Source: Candidatus Wolframiiraptor gerlachensis (lineage in GTDB: Archaea; Thermoproteota; Nitrososphaeria_A; Caldarchaeales; Wolframiiraptoraceae). Taken from it: 64,000 nucleotides of DNA. Positions 16,364-26,145 of the stretch are shown piece by piece. The stretch is from NCBI GenBank assembly GCA_021323375.2, contig JAJPCT020000023.1:35803-99802 (forward strand). The letters are read 5' to 3'. Under the pieces are notes generated by a model that was not told the origin of the DNA, ran no database searches, and was given only the letters and a program-made list of their open reading frames with translations. Each line of letters opens with the position of its first letter. The stretch's first letter is position 1. The position numbers and the translations under genes are program-made.

Positions 16364-17466
16364 GGGGCAATATTATCGGCGAGAGGTTCATAGTCCTGAG
16401 CTTCGGCGAGAGCCATGGAAGATGTGTTGGAGCCGTTGTTGATGGTTGCCCCGCCGGCCTATCCCTCCGGGAGGAGGATGTTCAACGTGAGCTGGATTTG
16501 AGGAGGCCCTCGAGTCCGCTTATCTCGACCGAGAGAAGCGAGGAGGATGTTGTCGAAATACTTTCAGGAGTCTTCGAGGGGTATACGACTGGCGCGCCGA
16601 TATGCATGCTTACCTGGAATAGAGATGTTAGGAGCGAGGACTACGCGGAGATCAGGTATAAACCTAGGCCGGGCCACGCCGACTATTATGCCCATGTCAA
16701 GTATGGGGGCTTCCATGATTATCGCGGCGGCGGCAGGTTCTCGGGAAGGATAACCGCCGGATTCGTAATGGCTGGAGCCGTCGCGAAGAAGCTCCTGAGA
16801 GATGTCCTAGGCATCAGGATCATCGGATACTCGCTTGAGATCGGTGGTGTGAGGGCTGGCGAGTTCACCTTGGAGGATGCTGAGAGGAACAGGTATGGAA
16901 ATGATGTTAGGGCGCCGACCCTGGAGGCTGCTGAGAGGATGAGGGAGAGGATTCTGGAGGCAAGGGAGAGGGGGGATAGCGTCGGCGGGATAGTGGAGTG
17001 CGTAGCTGTGAATGTTCCCATAGGGTTGGGTGAGCCGGTATTTGATGCCTTGGATGCCGATCTCGCGAAGGCCATGATGGCGATTCCCGGGGCGAGGGGG
17101 GTTGAGTTTGGGGCCGGGTTCGCCGCTGCCAGAATGACTGGCTCACAGCACAACGATCCATTAATCGTGAGGAATGGCAGGATAATCTCTGAGAAGAATG
17201 ATGCTGGAGGAGTGATCGGGGGCCTCTCGACGGGCATGCCGATAATCGTCAGGGTTGCTTTCAAGCCGACGAGCTCCATACCCTTGGAGCAGAAGACTGT
17301 TGATCTTAGGGATCTCAGCGAGGCGGGGCTGAGGATGCGCGGCAGGCATGATCCATGCATCGTCCCAAGGGCAGTGGTGGTCGTCGAGGCGATGATGGCG
17401 ATAGTGCTCGCCGATCACGCAATTAGAGCCGGATTCATACCACCAGTCCTCAGGCGTGGGGATTAA
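16360..17466 (+). CDS. aroC: chorismate synthase
   Basis: FMN-dependent elimination giving chorismate, the last common step. 368 residues. Signatures: SFGESHGRCVGAVVDG at the N-terminus, RPGHADYYAHVKYGG, the glycine-rich RGGGRFSGRITA, and RGRHDPCIVPRAVVVVEAM near the end. Last gene of the operon; its stop overlaps that of tyrA on the other strand by 4 nt. Chorismate made here can feed tyrA/pheA next door and trpEG 19 kb away. Confidence 0.96.
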   Translation: MRGNIIGERFIVLSFGESHGRCVGAVVDGCPAGLSLREEDVQRELDLRRPSSPLISTERSEEDVVEILSGVFEGYTTGAPICMLTWNRDVRSEDYAEIRYKPRPGHADYYAHVKYGGFHDYRGGGRFSGRITAGFVMAGAVAKKLLRDVLGIRIIGYSLEIGGVRAGEFTLEDAERNRYGNDVRAPTLEAAERMRERILEARERGDSVGGIVECVAVNVPIGLGEPVFDALDADLAKAMMAIPGARGVEFGAGFAAARMTGSQHNDPLIVRNGRIISEKNDAGGVIGGLSTGMPIIVRVAFKPTSSIPLEQKTVDLRDLSEAGLRMRGRHDPCIVPRAVVVVEAMMAIVLADHAIRAGFIPPVLRRGD

Positions 17467-18293
17467 GCCGCCTTCACCGGCAGGATCCTCAGCGCCTCCT
17501 CAACCCTACGCCAAACATCATCGCCGCCGCGGGCAAGCTCGTCAATCGACCTCTTCAGGTCCTCGACAGCCCTCCCAGCATATCGATTCGACTCAGCTAT
17601 CTCCCTAATTACCCTCAAGTTGCCGCGAAGCATCCTTAGCATCTGCATAGTTTTTCTCAGGGATCTGGTCGCGTAGCTCTCCATCAGCTCCGGCCCCCTA
17701 TCATGGAGCGTGAGGGCTAGAGCTAGGTAGGAGAGGTGATGGGCGACTTGGACATAGGCCATTATCTCATCATGCTCTTCCGGGGTTGAGAGGGCTACCC
17801 TCAGCCCAGCATCCTCGAAGATCATCTTAATCATCTCTATATAGGATGAACCCCGAATAGGAATGAGTATTACGCGGTTGCCTGCGAGCTTTCTGGCAGC
17901 AGGCCCGAGGAGCGGGTGGATGCTCAGATACTCGACGCCACTTGGTAGAAGCTCCAGCACCTTCTCGATGACGCCGAGCTTGACTGATGAGATGTCCATG
18001 AGGAGGGATCCATCCCGGAGGAGGGGCGAGATCTTTCCTACTATTTCCGGGATATGCTGTGATGGCGTCGTCAATATCACCGCATCATATTCTCCGATGG
18101 ACTCTATCGCCGAGCAGCTTACCCCCATCATCCTCGAGAACCTTCTCGCCTTCTCAGGGCTCCTTGATATTATCGCCACCTCCGATACCCTGCCCTTAAA
18201 GATCCTTGTGAGGATCCTCGCCATCCCGCCAGCCCCAATTATCGCGAGCCTCAGATCAAGTGGCTTCTCCAAGATCTCACCCAAGCTCCTCAT
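17463..18293 (-). CDS. tyrA: prephenate dehydrogenase
   Basis: NAD(P)-dependent oxidative decarboxylation of prephenate toward tyrosine. 276 residues from ATG 18293. Seen: Rossmann LAIIGAGGMARILTRIF near the N-terminus, the AVILTTPSQHIPEI segment, and the catalytic histidine in EYLSIHPLLGPAA. The frame is open to an upstream start at 18329, but ATG 18293 gives a normal N-terminus and an overlap of only 17 nt with pheA. No chorismate mutase domain is fused to it; that domain is on the PheA protein upstream, so the pair forms a complete branch to phenylpyruvate and hydroxyphenylpyruvate. Confidence 0.9.
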   Translation of the reverse strand: MRSLGEILEKPLDLRLAIIGAGGMARILTRIFKGRVSEVAIISRSPEKARRFSRMMGVSCSAIESIGEYDAVILTTPSQHIPEIVGKISPLLRDGSLLMDISSVKLGVIEKVLELLPSGVEYLSIHPLLGPAARKLAGNRVILIPIRGSSYIEMIKMIFEDAGLRVALSTPEEHDEIMAYVQVAHHLSYLALALTLHDRGPELMESYATRSLRKTMQMLRMLRGNLRVIREIAESNRYAGRAVEDLKRSIDELARGGDDVWRRVEEALRILPVKAA

Positions 18294-19356
18294 ATGATCC
18301 AAGGATCTTGAGGAAAAGGGCCTTCTCACCCAACTCCCTCAACGCCTCGATACACCTCTCCTCAGCCTCTCCATCACCCTCAAAATCAACATGGAAGAGA
18401 TACTCCCATGGCCTATCCTTCACCGGCCTCGACTCTATCCTCGTCAGGTTAATCTTCTTCGAGGCTAGTATTGAGAGGGCTTCATGGAGCGAGCCGGGCC
18501 TATGCTGAAGCCTGAAAATTATCGAGGTCTTTCTCCTGCCCGAGCCCGCTAGTCGCTCCCGCCCGATTATGAAGAATCTAGTTACATCATCCTTTACATC
18601 CTGTATATCGCTTGCGAGGATCTCGCCGCCATATACTACCGCGGCCATCTTGGATGCTATCGCGGCCGCGCCATCATGCTCTAGAGCCCTCCTCACGGCC
18701 TCCGCCGTGCTCGGGCAATCCTCAACCCTAACATTTTTCAAGGCTCTGCTCAGGAACCCCCTACACTGCGCTAGAGCGGTTGGATGGCTCATGACAACAC
18801 GTATGTCCTCGAGCCTCATCCCGGGCTTAGCTATCAAGTTGAGGCTTATCCTAACCTGGACCTCCCCGCATACTCTTAATGGCGTCTCGACGAGTAGGTC
18901 TAGCGTCTCCCTCACCCCTCCCTCGATCGAGTTCTCGACGGGAACAACACCATACTGCGCGTCGCCGGACTCGACAGCCCTAAAGACATCTTTTATCGTC
19001 GGCATGGGATATGGCTCAAGCCCCTTGCTGAGTAGGGCCTTGAAGGCCGCCTCCTCACTGAATGATCCCCTGGGGCCGAGGTAGGATACCCTCCCCGGGC
19101 TCTGCGCCCTCCTGCACATCCCGATGAGCGCTCTAAGCGCGATCAGAGCCAGCTCCTTATCTATCCCGAGAGACTCGGCGAGCTCCCCGCCGCGCCTCAA
19201 GACCTCCTCCTCACGCTCCAAGTCGGCCAGCGGTAACCCGCCAGCCCTCTTCAGCTCACCTATCCTCCGGGCTATCTCGACCCTTCTCGCAACAAGTCGG
19301 AGGATCTCTGAATCCACCTCGTCTATCATCCTCCTCAGCTCATCCAGCTCCGACAT
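18277..19356 (-). CDS. pheA: chorismate mutase / prephenate dehydratase with ACT domain
   Basis: Bifunctional enzyme: chorismate to prephenate, then to phenylpyruvate. 359 residues in three domains: AroQ-type chorismate mutase (1-85, MIDEVDSEILRLVARR), prephenate dehydratase (about 92-270, YLGPRGSFSEEA, VPVENSIEGGVRETLD, and the catalytic DDVTRFFIIG), and a regulatory ACT domain (about 280-355, RPGSLHEALSILA and the Phe-binding ESRP). Feedback inhibition by phenylalanine is expected from the intact ESRP motif. Same domain order as E. coli PheA. Overlaps tyrA by 17 nt. Confidence 0.94.
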   Translation of the reverse strand: MSELDELRRMIDEVDSEILRLVARRVEIARRIGELKRAGGLPLADLEREEEVLRRGGELAESLGIDKELALIALRALIGMCRRAQSPGRVSYLGPRGSFSEEAAFKALLSKGLEPYPMPTIKDVFRAVESGDAQYGVVPVENSIEGGVRETLDLLVETPLRVCGEVQVRISLNLIAKPGMRLEDIRVVMSHPTALAQCRGFLSRALKNVRVEDCPSTAEAVRRALEHDGAAAIASKMAAVVYGGEILASDIQDVKDDVTRFFIIGRERLAGSGRRKTSIIFRLQHRPGSLHEALSILASKKINLTRIESRPVKDRPWEYLFHVDFEGDGEAEERCIEALRELGEKALFLKILGSYEELG

Positions 19357-19453
19357 CCCGGCGGATCAAGACTCCAGACGCCGATATATCCTCTTCTCCA
19401 CAACCGCTCCCATGGGCCCTAAACCCTAGGGTATGGATCAGCTTGACATCTTC

Positions 19454-21163
19454 TCACGATGAGGTGAATGATATTGCTGATGCGAGCTCCGCTGCCTTCT
19501 CATCAATCCTCTCCACCAGTTTCTTGAATAACCCCTTATACTCGAGGGTCGCCTTCTCAAGAGCCTCCTCATATGTTATCTCACCCTTCTCAATCCTGCT
19601 CATCATCTCCTCGATCCTCCTCCTAGTCTCGGGCGTCACGAGCTTCGGGTCTATTGACTCAAGAACCTCAATCAGCTTCATACCCAGGGGTGTTGGCTTG
19701 AATGCCCCCTTCTCCTTGACGACATATCCCCTCTCCCTGATAAGCTGTGGGAAGCTCGCCCTCGTGGCATCGGTTCCTATCCCATGCTCCTCCATGAGCC
19801 TTAGAAGCTCCGCCTCGGTCAGCCTATCAGGAGGCTTAGTCTTCCCCTCATGAAGCCTGATGGACACTATCCTCAGCCTCTCGCCAACCATGAGCTCCGG
19901 GATCGGGTTATCCTCAGGCCTAAAGTATTCGTATACCTCGAAGAATCCTGGTTCCACCAGCTGGGATCCCGAGGCCTTTAGCTTTATGCCCGCAATGCTG
20001 AGCTCCGCGGACCTCAGCCTCTTCACCGCATCGGTGTAGAACGCATTAGCAAGGAATCTCTTCGCGACATATCTCCAGACCTCCAAGCTGAGGCCTGAGC
20101 CTTTATAGGGGGCTATTGGGTAGATGGGTGTATGAGCGCCGTCATCAAGGCTACCCTGCCTAGGACTTGGCCGAGCAAGAGGAGGCTTCACGCCAAGTCC
20201 CTGAGCCGCTGCACGGAGAGGCTGCTCGAAGTCAAATACAGGCCTGTACCTGTTCGTATCCGTCCTAGGATAGGAGATGTACCCCTCAGCATAGAGGTTC
20301 TCGGCGACTTGGAGTATCTTGGCAGCTGGCTGGCCTGTTATCCTCGACAAGTCCCTCAATAGGTCATCGGTCCGGATCGGCGTCGGTCTCGCAACTTCCA
20401 TGATCCTCTCATCAAACTTCTCAACCACCGCGTATCCGGCGCTGGATGCCCTCTCGAATGCTCTCCGCGCCTCGCCATGATCCCAGAACCTATCACTCTC
20501 CGCCTCAAACCTCTCTCCAAGCTCTGTCTCGAGAGCTGCTTTGATCGTCCAGAAGGGCTTAGGCTTGAAGTTTATCCGCTCAAGCTCTCGCTTAACTATG
20601 AACCAGAGTGTTGGAGCCTGGCAGCTCCCCCAGCTTATCAGCCTCACGCTACGATCATGTTTCCTAGTTGATAGTGTTAGAAGCCTTGTGAATGCTGCTC
20701 CCGCGATTAGGTCGAACCTCTGCCTGAAAAGCGCCTTCATCACCCAGCCCCAGTTCAGGTCATCCTCGAGGCTCTGCCACGCCCTCCTAAGCTCGCCCAG
20801 ATCAGTGCTGTTAAACCTCATCCGCTTATATGGAGCAACCCCCCTAACCTCCCTCCAGATCTTCAATATCTCGGCGCCTATCAGCTCGCCCTCCGAGTCG
20901 TTATCCGTGGCTATCACGAGCACATCAGCCTCTTTGAACAGCTTCCTGAGCTCCCTGATGGCCCTCGCATCCCTCACCTCATCCCTAAACTCGCGGACAT
21001 CAAAGAGCTTGAGCGGGTCGCATCTCCTCCATCCATACTCCTCGGAGAACTCAGAGTCGAGTATATGCCCCCTGACAGAGGTCACTATGACATCGCTCCT
21101 CCTCAGAGCCTCCCTAATCCTCCTCGCGACACTCGGCTTCTCAGCGACCACCACGAACCTCAT
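19454..21163 (-). CDS. topA: type IA DNA topoisomerase
   Basis: Relaxes or decatenates DNA by single-strand passage through a 5' phosphotyrosine. 569 residues. Toprim domain at the N-terminus with the catalytic Glu in AEKPSVA and the metal motif TDNDSEGE (86-93), RFNSTDLGEL, then the active-site tyrosine Y298 in GYISYPRTDTNRY, and HTPIYPI. Shorter than many relatives; no C-terminal zinc ribbons and no helicase module, so it is not reverse gyrase. HGIGTDATRA near residue 455 is the usual conserved block. A small single-copy topo III-like archaeal enzyme is the best description. Confidence 0.92.
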   Translation of the reverse strand: MRFVVVAEKPSVARRIREALRRSDVIVTSVRGHILDSEFSEEYGWRRCDPLKLFDVREFRDEVRDARAIRELRKLFKEADVLVIATDNDSEGELIGAEILKIWREVRGVAPYKRMRFNSTDLGELRRAWQSLEDDLNWGWVMKALFRQRFDLIAGAAFTRLLTLSTRKHDRSVRLISWGSCQAPTLWFIVKRELERINFKPKPFWTIKAALETELGERFEAESDRFWDHGEARRAFERASSAGYAVVEKFDERIMEVARPTPIRTDDLLRDLSRITGQPAAKILQVAENLYAEGYISYPRTDTNRYRPVFDFEQPLRAAAQGLGVKPPLARPSPRQGSLDDGAHTPIYPIAPYKGSGLSLEVWRYVAKRFLANAFYTDAVKRLRSAELSIAGIKLKASGSQLVEPGFFEVYEYFRPEDNPIPELMVGERLRIVSIRLHEGKTKPPDRLTEAELLRLMEEHGIGTDATRASFPQLIRERGYVVKEKGAFKPTPLGMKLIEVLESIDPKLVTPETRRRIEEMMSRIEKGEITYEEALEKATLEYKGLFKKLVERIDEKAAELASAISFTSS

Positions 21164-21208
21164 CTAGATCTTCTAGAGCCATTAATCCAGAGCCATAATT
21201 TTATGATT

Positions 21209-22135
21209 CTAGACCTGGCTCCTGCCGCATCTCGGGCAGAAGAGGCTCGACACGGGCTTTGACCCCCTGCAGAACCTGCAGATCGGCGAGATCGCCTTGG
21301 ATATGGCCAGCCTCCACTCAACCTTCCCCCTAACAGCCCTATACTCCGGGCTTCGATAAAACTCCAGGATACGGTTGATCCTCTCCTCGTGTGTTGGATG
21401 TGTGCTTACTGGCTCTAGTGCCGGCTCATCAAGCGCTGGAAGTATCCTCGCAAGCTTTCGTAGAAGGCTTATTGGCTTCGCCGGGTCTCCGGAGACTATT
21501 AGCGCGGCCCTATCAGCCGATATCTCGGACTCCCTATGCCATGAGAGGAGCATCAGCCGGAGGATGGGCGAGAGCATGTTCAATAATCCCCCGGCGAGCT
21601 CGAGTGAGAACTCAGCTCCCCTGACAAGCATCTCAGCCAGCGTATGATACTTGATATGATGACACTTTACATGGCCGAGCTCATGGCCTAGGACCGCCTT
21701 AACCTCGCCACTGTCGAGGATCTCGAGGAGCCCGGAGCTTATCACGAGAAACTGCTTATCACGCGACCCAAAGGTGAAGGCGGTTGGCGCGCTCGACCTC
21801 AGCAGATATGCCTCTGGAAGTCCTGGGAGGCCGAGGATTATCCCGCACTCCCTTATTATCGAGCCGAGCTCTGATGAATAGTCAATCCTCCTCGAGCATC
21901 TGCGAAGCCTGGATAGAATCTGATGCACATGGCGCTTGATCATGAGCTCATCGACTATTGGTGAGAGAGCCTCAAAGCCCCTCAGATTCTCCATCGCGTC
22001 GCGATCGGGCGGGTAGATGAAGTCCGATACCTCTAGATCGTAGCTCGTCAGTGGGACAACTCTTCCACCGCATTTCACGCAGAAGACCTTCTCGACCCCC
22101 ACAAACGCTCCGCAGCTCGGACAGGCGATCTGCAT
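21209..22135 (-). CDS. M48 metallopeptidase with N- and C-terminal zinc ribbons
   Basis: 308-residue zinc peptidase. Catalytic HELGH at residues 151-155 with the third ligand in ExxxD (E204...D208). It differs from HtpX by carrying a zinc ribbon at each end: CPSCG (5-9) with CVKCG (19-23), and CRFC with CPRCG in the last 20 residues. Hydrophobic stretches (about 165-197) are short and interrupted by charges, so it may be soluble or only peripherally bound, unlike typical HtpX. 45 nt separate it from topA on the same strand. The zinc ribbons may hold substrate or partner proteins (inference). Confidence 0.85.
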   Translation of the reverse strand: MQIACPSCGAFVGVEKVFCVKCGGRVVPLTSYDLEVSDFIYPPDRDAMENLRGFEALSPIVDELMIKRHVHQILSRLRRCSRRIDYSSELGSIIRECGIILGLPGLPEAYLLRSSAPTAFTFGSRDKQFLVISSGLLEILDSGEVKAVLGHELGHVKCHHIKYHTLAEMLVRGAEFSLELAGGLLNMLSPILRLMLLSWHRESEISADRAALIVSGDPAKPISLLRKLARILPALDEPALEPVSTHPTHEERINRILEFYRSPEYRAVRGKVEWRLAISKAISPICRFCRGSKPVSSLFCPRCGRSQV

Positions 22136-22215
22136 TCGACGCTATAGTGCGTGGATAGGCTTAATGAGTATTTCGATGAGCGCTAGGCTTAATATCTGCT
22201 AGCATACGGCAGCCC

Positions 22216-23133
22216 TTGAGAAGAGCCTTGAAGATAATCCCCCTCCTCGCGCTCTTGCTGCTGGCCTCACAGCCCGCCACGATACTCATCACGATAGACT
22301 CTAGCGGCATTGTCGAGGCATATCTGAGCCTGAGAACCGTTGAGGGCTTGAACGAGATTAGGCTGCCGGCCGAGCCCATCCCAGAGACTATCGAAGTTCG
22401 CGTTGGCGGCGAATGTGTCGCCGCAATATATGAGGATGGAATTCTCTACTTCTTCTCTCCCGCGCCCGGCGATGCCGAGATAAGCTACATGGTCAACGTG
22501 TCGGCGATGGATAATATCCTCAGCTTCGGCATCGGCGGGGGGGTACTTACGAAGTTGAAGATATCTCCCCAAGTGATCCTGCTAACAGTCCCGAGGAACA
22601 TCGAAGGAATTGAGTATGTTAAGGGTGATCTCGTGATAGAGTTCTATGGCCCGGAGAGGATAGAGTATGCCGTGAGGACTGGAGCGGCCCCGCAGCCAAC
22701 CATAACCACAACCCGGACGGAAACTGTAACATCCATCACAATCACTCAAACATCGAGCACATATGCAACCGAGTCCATCGAGAAGCCTGGAGCCCGGCTC
22801 ATCGATCCAACCATAATAGTGGGCTTAATCGTGATCATAATAATCGTGGTCGCGGCACTTCTCGCCTACTCCAAGTCGAGAAGCAGGAGTGTGCCTGGCG
22901 AGGATCATGCTCTAACAAAGCTTGATAAGATGATCTTGGAGGCTATCGAGAATGCGGGCGGCTCTATTCTCCAGGGGGAGCTCCAGGCGGCCCTCGGCCT
23001 CCCGAAGACCACGCTATGGAGGCATGTCAAGAAGCTTGGGAAGCTTGGATACATACAGATCGTGAAGGAGGGGGCCCTGAACAGGCTCATACTCCTCAAA
23101 AAGCCGGGCCGGGGATTCCCGCCGAGTTCCTAG
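22216..23133 (+). CDS. membrane-tethered winged-helix protein with exported domain
   Basis: 305 residues: signal or anchor segment (LKIIPLLALLLLASQPATIL), an exported beta-rich domain of about 150 residues, a Thr/Ser-rich stalk (about 155-190), a transmembrane helix (TIIVGLIVIIIIVVAALLAY, about 200-220), and a cytosolic C-terminal winged helix (ILEAIENAGGSILQGELQAA ... TTLWRHVKKLGKLGYI). This is the layout of an archaeal one-component transmembrane regulator, where an outside signal could reach DNA directly. The start is TTG 22216; no better start precedes the signal segment. It is divergent from the M48 peptidase and 83 nt before the next gene, a likely partner or target. Confidence 0.75.
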   Translation: MRRALKIIPLLALLLLASQPATILITIDSSGIVEAYLSLRTVEGLNEIRLPAEPIPETIEVRVGGECVAAIYEDGILYFFSPAPGDAEISYMVNVSAMDNILSFGIGGGVLTKLKISPQVILLTVPRNIEGIEYVKGDLVIEFYGPERIEYAVRTGAAPQPTITTTRTETVTSITITQTSSTYATESIEKPGARLIDPTIIVGLIVIIIIVVAALLAYSKSRSRSVPGEDHALTKLDKMILEAIENAGGSILQGELQAALGLPKTTLWRHVKKLGKLGYIQIVKEGALNRLILLKKPGRGFPPSS

Positions 23134-23216
23134 CAGTGAAACCGTTTGGAACCGGGATTTCCGAGATTCCCTAAAATCATGACCACTACTCTATGATGTC
23201 TGGTGATCATGCGGTG

Positions 23217-24428
23217 ATGGGGACAAGGTTGAGCTTCCAGGCAATCGCCATCGTGCTTCTCCTCCTGCTCGTGGTATCCCCCATTATGGCTGTATATGGT
23301 CAGGCCGCCAGCAAGACGAGCCCCGATGTCCCCAGCAAGGAGCTTGAGAGGCTGAGACTGCGCGCGCATGTCCTCCAGAGGGTTCTGGAGAGGACCGCGA
23401 ATATCGCGAACATCTCTGATTCCTTGAGGAGCGAGATCGAGGCGCTTGTCTCCATGGATATTTCAGCATTATCAGAGGAGGAGCTTAGAGCATTCATCGC
23501 GGAGGTTGAGACCCTTTTAACCGAGATCAGGGAATCGATTCCGAGATGTAATACGACTCTTAGCCAGGAGCGAGTCGCCCTTAGGCTTCTCGAGAGGATC
23601 AGGGAGAGGCTGAATCTGACCTTGATGAGGATGAACTTGACGCCGGGCGAGGCGGAGCAGGTTAGGGAGTGGATCAGGGAAAGGGTTGGGGAGAATTTGA
23701 CGGTCAGGGATGTCGCACATCTCATGAAGAGTGTTAGGGAGATGCTGAGACACATGTTTGTAGCGAGGTTCTCCGAAGAGGCGATGAATTATAGCGAGAG
23801 GGTGGCTGGATCCGGCGCCATTTTCGGCCTAATGAATGCCCTGAATGCCTCGAGCAAGGTCCTATTAGTCCTCGAGAGGGTCAAGATGAGGCTCATAGAG
23901 GTTAATGCATCAGAGAGGGCTGTAGAGGTGATAGAGCATAATATAGAGAGGATAGCGGCGGCGAGGGAGGTTCTGAGGCAGCTTATTGAGAGGATGTCCG
24001 CGGGCCATCCACCCGGAAACATCACGCGGGAGAAGGTTAGGGAGGAGCTTGAGTCAATAGTGAGAGAAAGGGCTGAGAGGCTTAATGAGACGATTGAGGA
24101 GTATCTTGGCAGGCTTCAGGAGCTTAGAGATGAGGCTTTGAGGCTGAATCTAACAGATCTCGCGAATGAGATAGAGAGGGAGATTATGGAGCTTGAGGCG
24201 CTTAAGGATAAGCTTGCATCGGGCAACCTGAGCTTGAGCGAGCTGGCCGGCGCCGCTGCCTCGACTAAGGGATTAATCAAGCATGCCGAGAAGCTTATCG
24301 AGAAAGCATCCGAGAAGATGGGTAAGTATGGCCCGGATAAGATTCCGCCGGGGAGGGAGCTTCAGCGGGGCGAGAAGGAGAGGGGGCCGCCGATAACCCC
24401 GCCGGGCCAATCAAAGATAAAGCCCTGA
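23217..24428 (+). CDS. secreted alpha-helical, glycosylation-site-rich protein
   Basis: 403 residues. Signal peptide (LSFQAIAIVLLLLLVVSPIM) with cleavage likely after VYGQA, then an almost wholly helical, charged body with heptad-like Leu/Glu/Arg runs, probably coiled coil, and a Pro/Gly-rich C-terminal tail without anchor. At least ten N-x-S/T sequons (for example NISD, NTTL, NLTL, NLTD, NASE), common in exported proteins of thermophilic archaea. I use ATG 23217, eight nt after GGTGATC; an earlier in-frame ATG at 23193 would precede that Shine-Dalgarno. Function unknown; it follows the membrane-tethered regulator on the same strand. Confidence 0.7.
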   Translation: MGTRLSFQAIAIVLLLLLVVSPIMAVYGQAASKTSPDVPSKELERLRLRAHVLQRVLERTANIANISDSLRSEIEALVSMDISALSEEELRAFIAEVETLLTEIRESIPRCNTTLSQERVALRLLERIRERLNLTLMRMNLTPGEAEQVREWIRERVGENLTVRDVAHLMKSVREMLRHMFVARFSEEAMNYSERVAGSGAIFGLMNALNASSKVLLVLERVKMRLIEVNASERAVEVIEHNIERIAAAREVLRQLIERMSAGHPPGNITREKVREELESIVRERAERLNETIEEYLGRLQELRDEALRLNLTDLANEIEREIMELEALKDKLASGNLSLSELAGAAASTKGLIKHAEKLIEKASEKMGKYGPDKIPPGRELQRGEKERGPPITPPGQSKIKP

Positions 24429-24435
24429 GAAGCAG

Positions 24436-26118
24436 CTAATCAATAATACCCTCCCTTTTTCTCCGATTTTCATATGATGCTCTTATGAATTCTATGAAGA
24501 GTGGTGACGGCTTTCGCGGCCTACTTTTGAACTCTGGATGGAATTGGACTCCAACTATCCAAGCGTCCTTGAGCTCTATCCCGCATATCGTTCCATCAAG
24601 CTCATCATATGCCGAGATCATGAGGCCCTTCTCCGCGGCAAGCTCCGCGTATCTTGGGCTTATGTGATACCTGTGCCTAAACCTCTCAATGATCCTCTCT
24701 GATTTGTATGCCTGGTATAGCTTTGTCCCAGCGATTAGTTTCACGGACCTTCCACCGAGCTTCATTGTCCCTCCTTTAAGGATCATCTCCCGCTGCTCGC
24801 TGAGAAGATCCACTACTGGGTGTGGAGTATTTGGATCAACCTCCGTAGAGTGAGCATTTTTCAGCCCTAGGATGAGCCTTGAGAAGGCGACGAAGAGGAG
24901 CTGGGCCCCAAAGCATATCCCGAGTAGGGGTATCTGCTTTCTTATCGCGTGCTCCGCGGCCATGATCATCCCCTCAACGCCCCTAGCGCCGAACCCCGGC
25001 GTGAGGAGAATTCCATCAACATCATCGAGGATTCTAAGCTTCTCGGGATCTCGTTCAAACTCCTCGGTCTCTATTAGGATCGGCTCTGCTTTCAGTCCAA
25101 GCCACGCGGCGGATGACCTGAGAGCCTCGATTATGCTGATGTAGCTATCGGAGATCATGCAATATTTCCCCGGCATAGCTATCCTGACGCGGTCTGAGGG
25201 CTCCTTAAGCCTCCTAACCAGCTCGCTCCACTCGCCCACCGCCCCATCATCCGGCCTTCTCTTCGGGAGTCCTAGGAGGCTACATAGCAGGTCTCCAAGC
25301 CCCTGCCTCTCGAAAATCATGGGAAGCTCGTAGGGAGTCTCGAGATCCGGGTCCGAGATCACGGCATGCCTCGGCACGCTGCAGAAGAGGCTTATCTTCT
25401 CCTTGATCTCCTCCGGGAGCTCTATCCTGCTCCTCCCAACTATGATGTCTGGTTGAAGACCCATGCTCTGAAGGAGCTTCACACTATGCTGGGTCGGCTT
25501 GGTCTTGAGCTGCCCAACAGTCTCGAGATATGGGACTAGCGTGACATGTACGAGTATTATCCTCCCTTTCCCGAACTCGAGCACTAGCTGCCTCAAGGCT
25601 TCTAGGAATGGCATAACCTCGATGTCGCCGACTGTTCCGCCGATCTCGACGAGCAGAACATCTGGCCTAAGCCTCTGCGAGGCCCCGAGTATCCTCCGCT
25701 TTATCTCATCAGTTATATGCGGTATGACTTGTATGGTTTTTCCGAGGAACTCTCCAACTCTCTCCTTTAATATCACGCTCAGATAGACCTGGCCCGAGGT
25801 AATGTTATTCGATGGATGCATGTTCATCTCGAGGAATCGCTCATAAGTCCCGAAGTCCTGATCTATCTCGGCTATCCTGAACCTGTATCCGGGGGCGGCC
25901 TCGAACTCCCAGACATCCTCACAGACAAAGACCTCCCCATGCTCCACGGGGTTGAGCGTCCCCGGATCAACGTTAAGATATGGATCTATCTTTACAGCAT
26001 CAACCGTGTATCCCCTGAATTGGAGGAGCTTTCCTATCGAGGCTGTTACAACGCCCTTTCCCAGGCCACTCAAGACACCGCCAGTGACGAAGATGAATCT
26101 CGTGTCTGAGCCGTTCAT
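24436..26118 (-). CDS. pyrG: CTP synthase
   Basis: UTP plus glutamine and ATP to CTP. 560 residues. N-terminal amidoligase domain with [40 protein letters not shown] and the ITDEIKRRI block; C-terminal class I glutaminase with [10 protein letters not shown], nucleophile Cys in [10 protein letters not shown], and the His-Glu pair in [12 protein letters not shown]. The common MSPYQHGEV loop has variants, but key residues are present. Last gene of the minus-strand pyr group, 27 nt after pyrD, so probably co-transcribed. Confidence 0.96.
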   Translation of the reverse strand: MNGSDTRFIFVTGGVLSGLGKGVVTASIGKLLQFRGYTVDAVKIDPYLNVDPGTLNPVEHGEVFVCEDVWEFEAAPGYRFRIAEIDQDFGTYERFLEMNMHPSNNITSGQVYLSVILKERVGEFLGKTIQVIPHITDEIKRRILGASQRLRPDVLLVEIGGTVGDIEVMPFLEALRQLVLEFGKGRIILVHVTLVPYLETVGQLKTKPTQHSVKLLQSMGLQPDIIVGRSRIELPEEIKEKISLFCSVPRHAVISDPDLETPYELPMIFERQGLGDLLCSLLGLPKRRPDDGAVGEWSELVRRLKEPSDRVRIAMPGKYCMISDSYISIIEALRSSAAWLGLKAEPILIETEEFERDPEKLRILDDVDGILLTPGFGARGVEGMIMAAEHAIRKQIPLLGICFGAQLLFVAFSRLILGLKNAHSTEVDPNTPHPVVDLLSEQREMILKGGTMKLGGRSVKLIAGTKLYQAYKSERIIERFRHRYHISPRYAELAAEKGLMISAYDELDGTICGIELKDAWIVGVQFHPEFKSRPRKPSPLFIEFIRASYENRRKREGIID

Positions 26119-26145
26119 AATTCATCCACCTTCCGCGAATGCTCT

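Noticed and set aside
16719..17360. 213-residue open frame antisense to chorismate synthase
   Set aside because: Ser/Pro/Leu-rich shadow of a strongly conserved gene, caused by the high GC content and codon bias.
19454..21163. Reverse gyrase
   Set aside because: Only the topoisomerase part is present; there is no helicase-like N-terminal module or zinc finger.
20541..21167. 208-residue plus-strand open frame across topA
   Set aside because: Shadow frame rich in Ser and Leu with no motif; topA on the other strand is certain.
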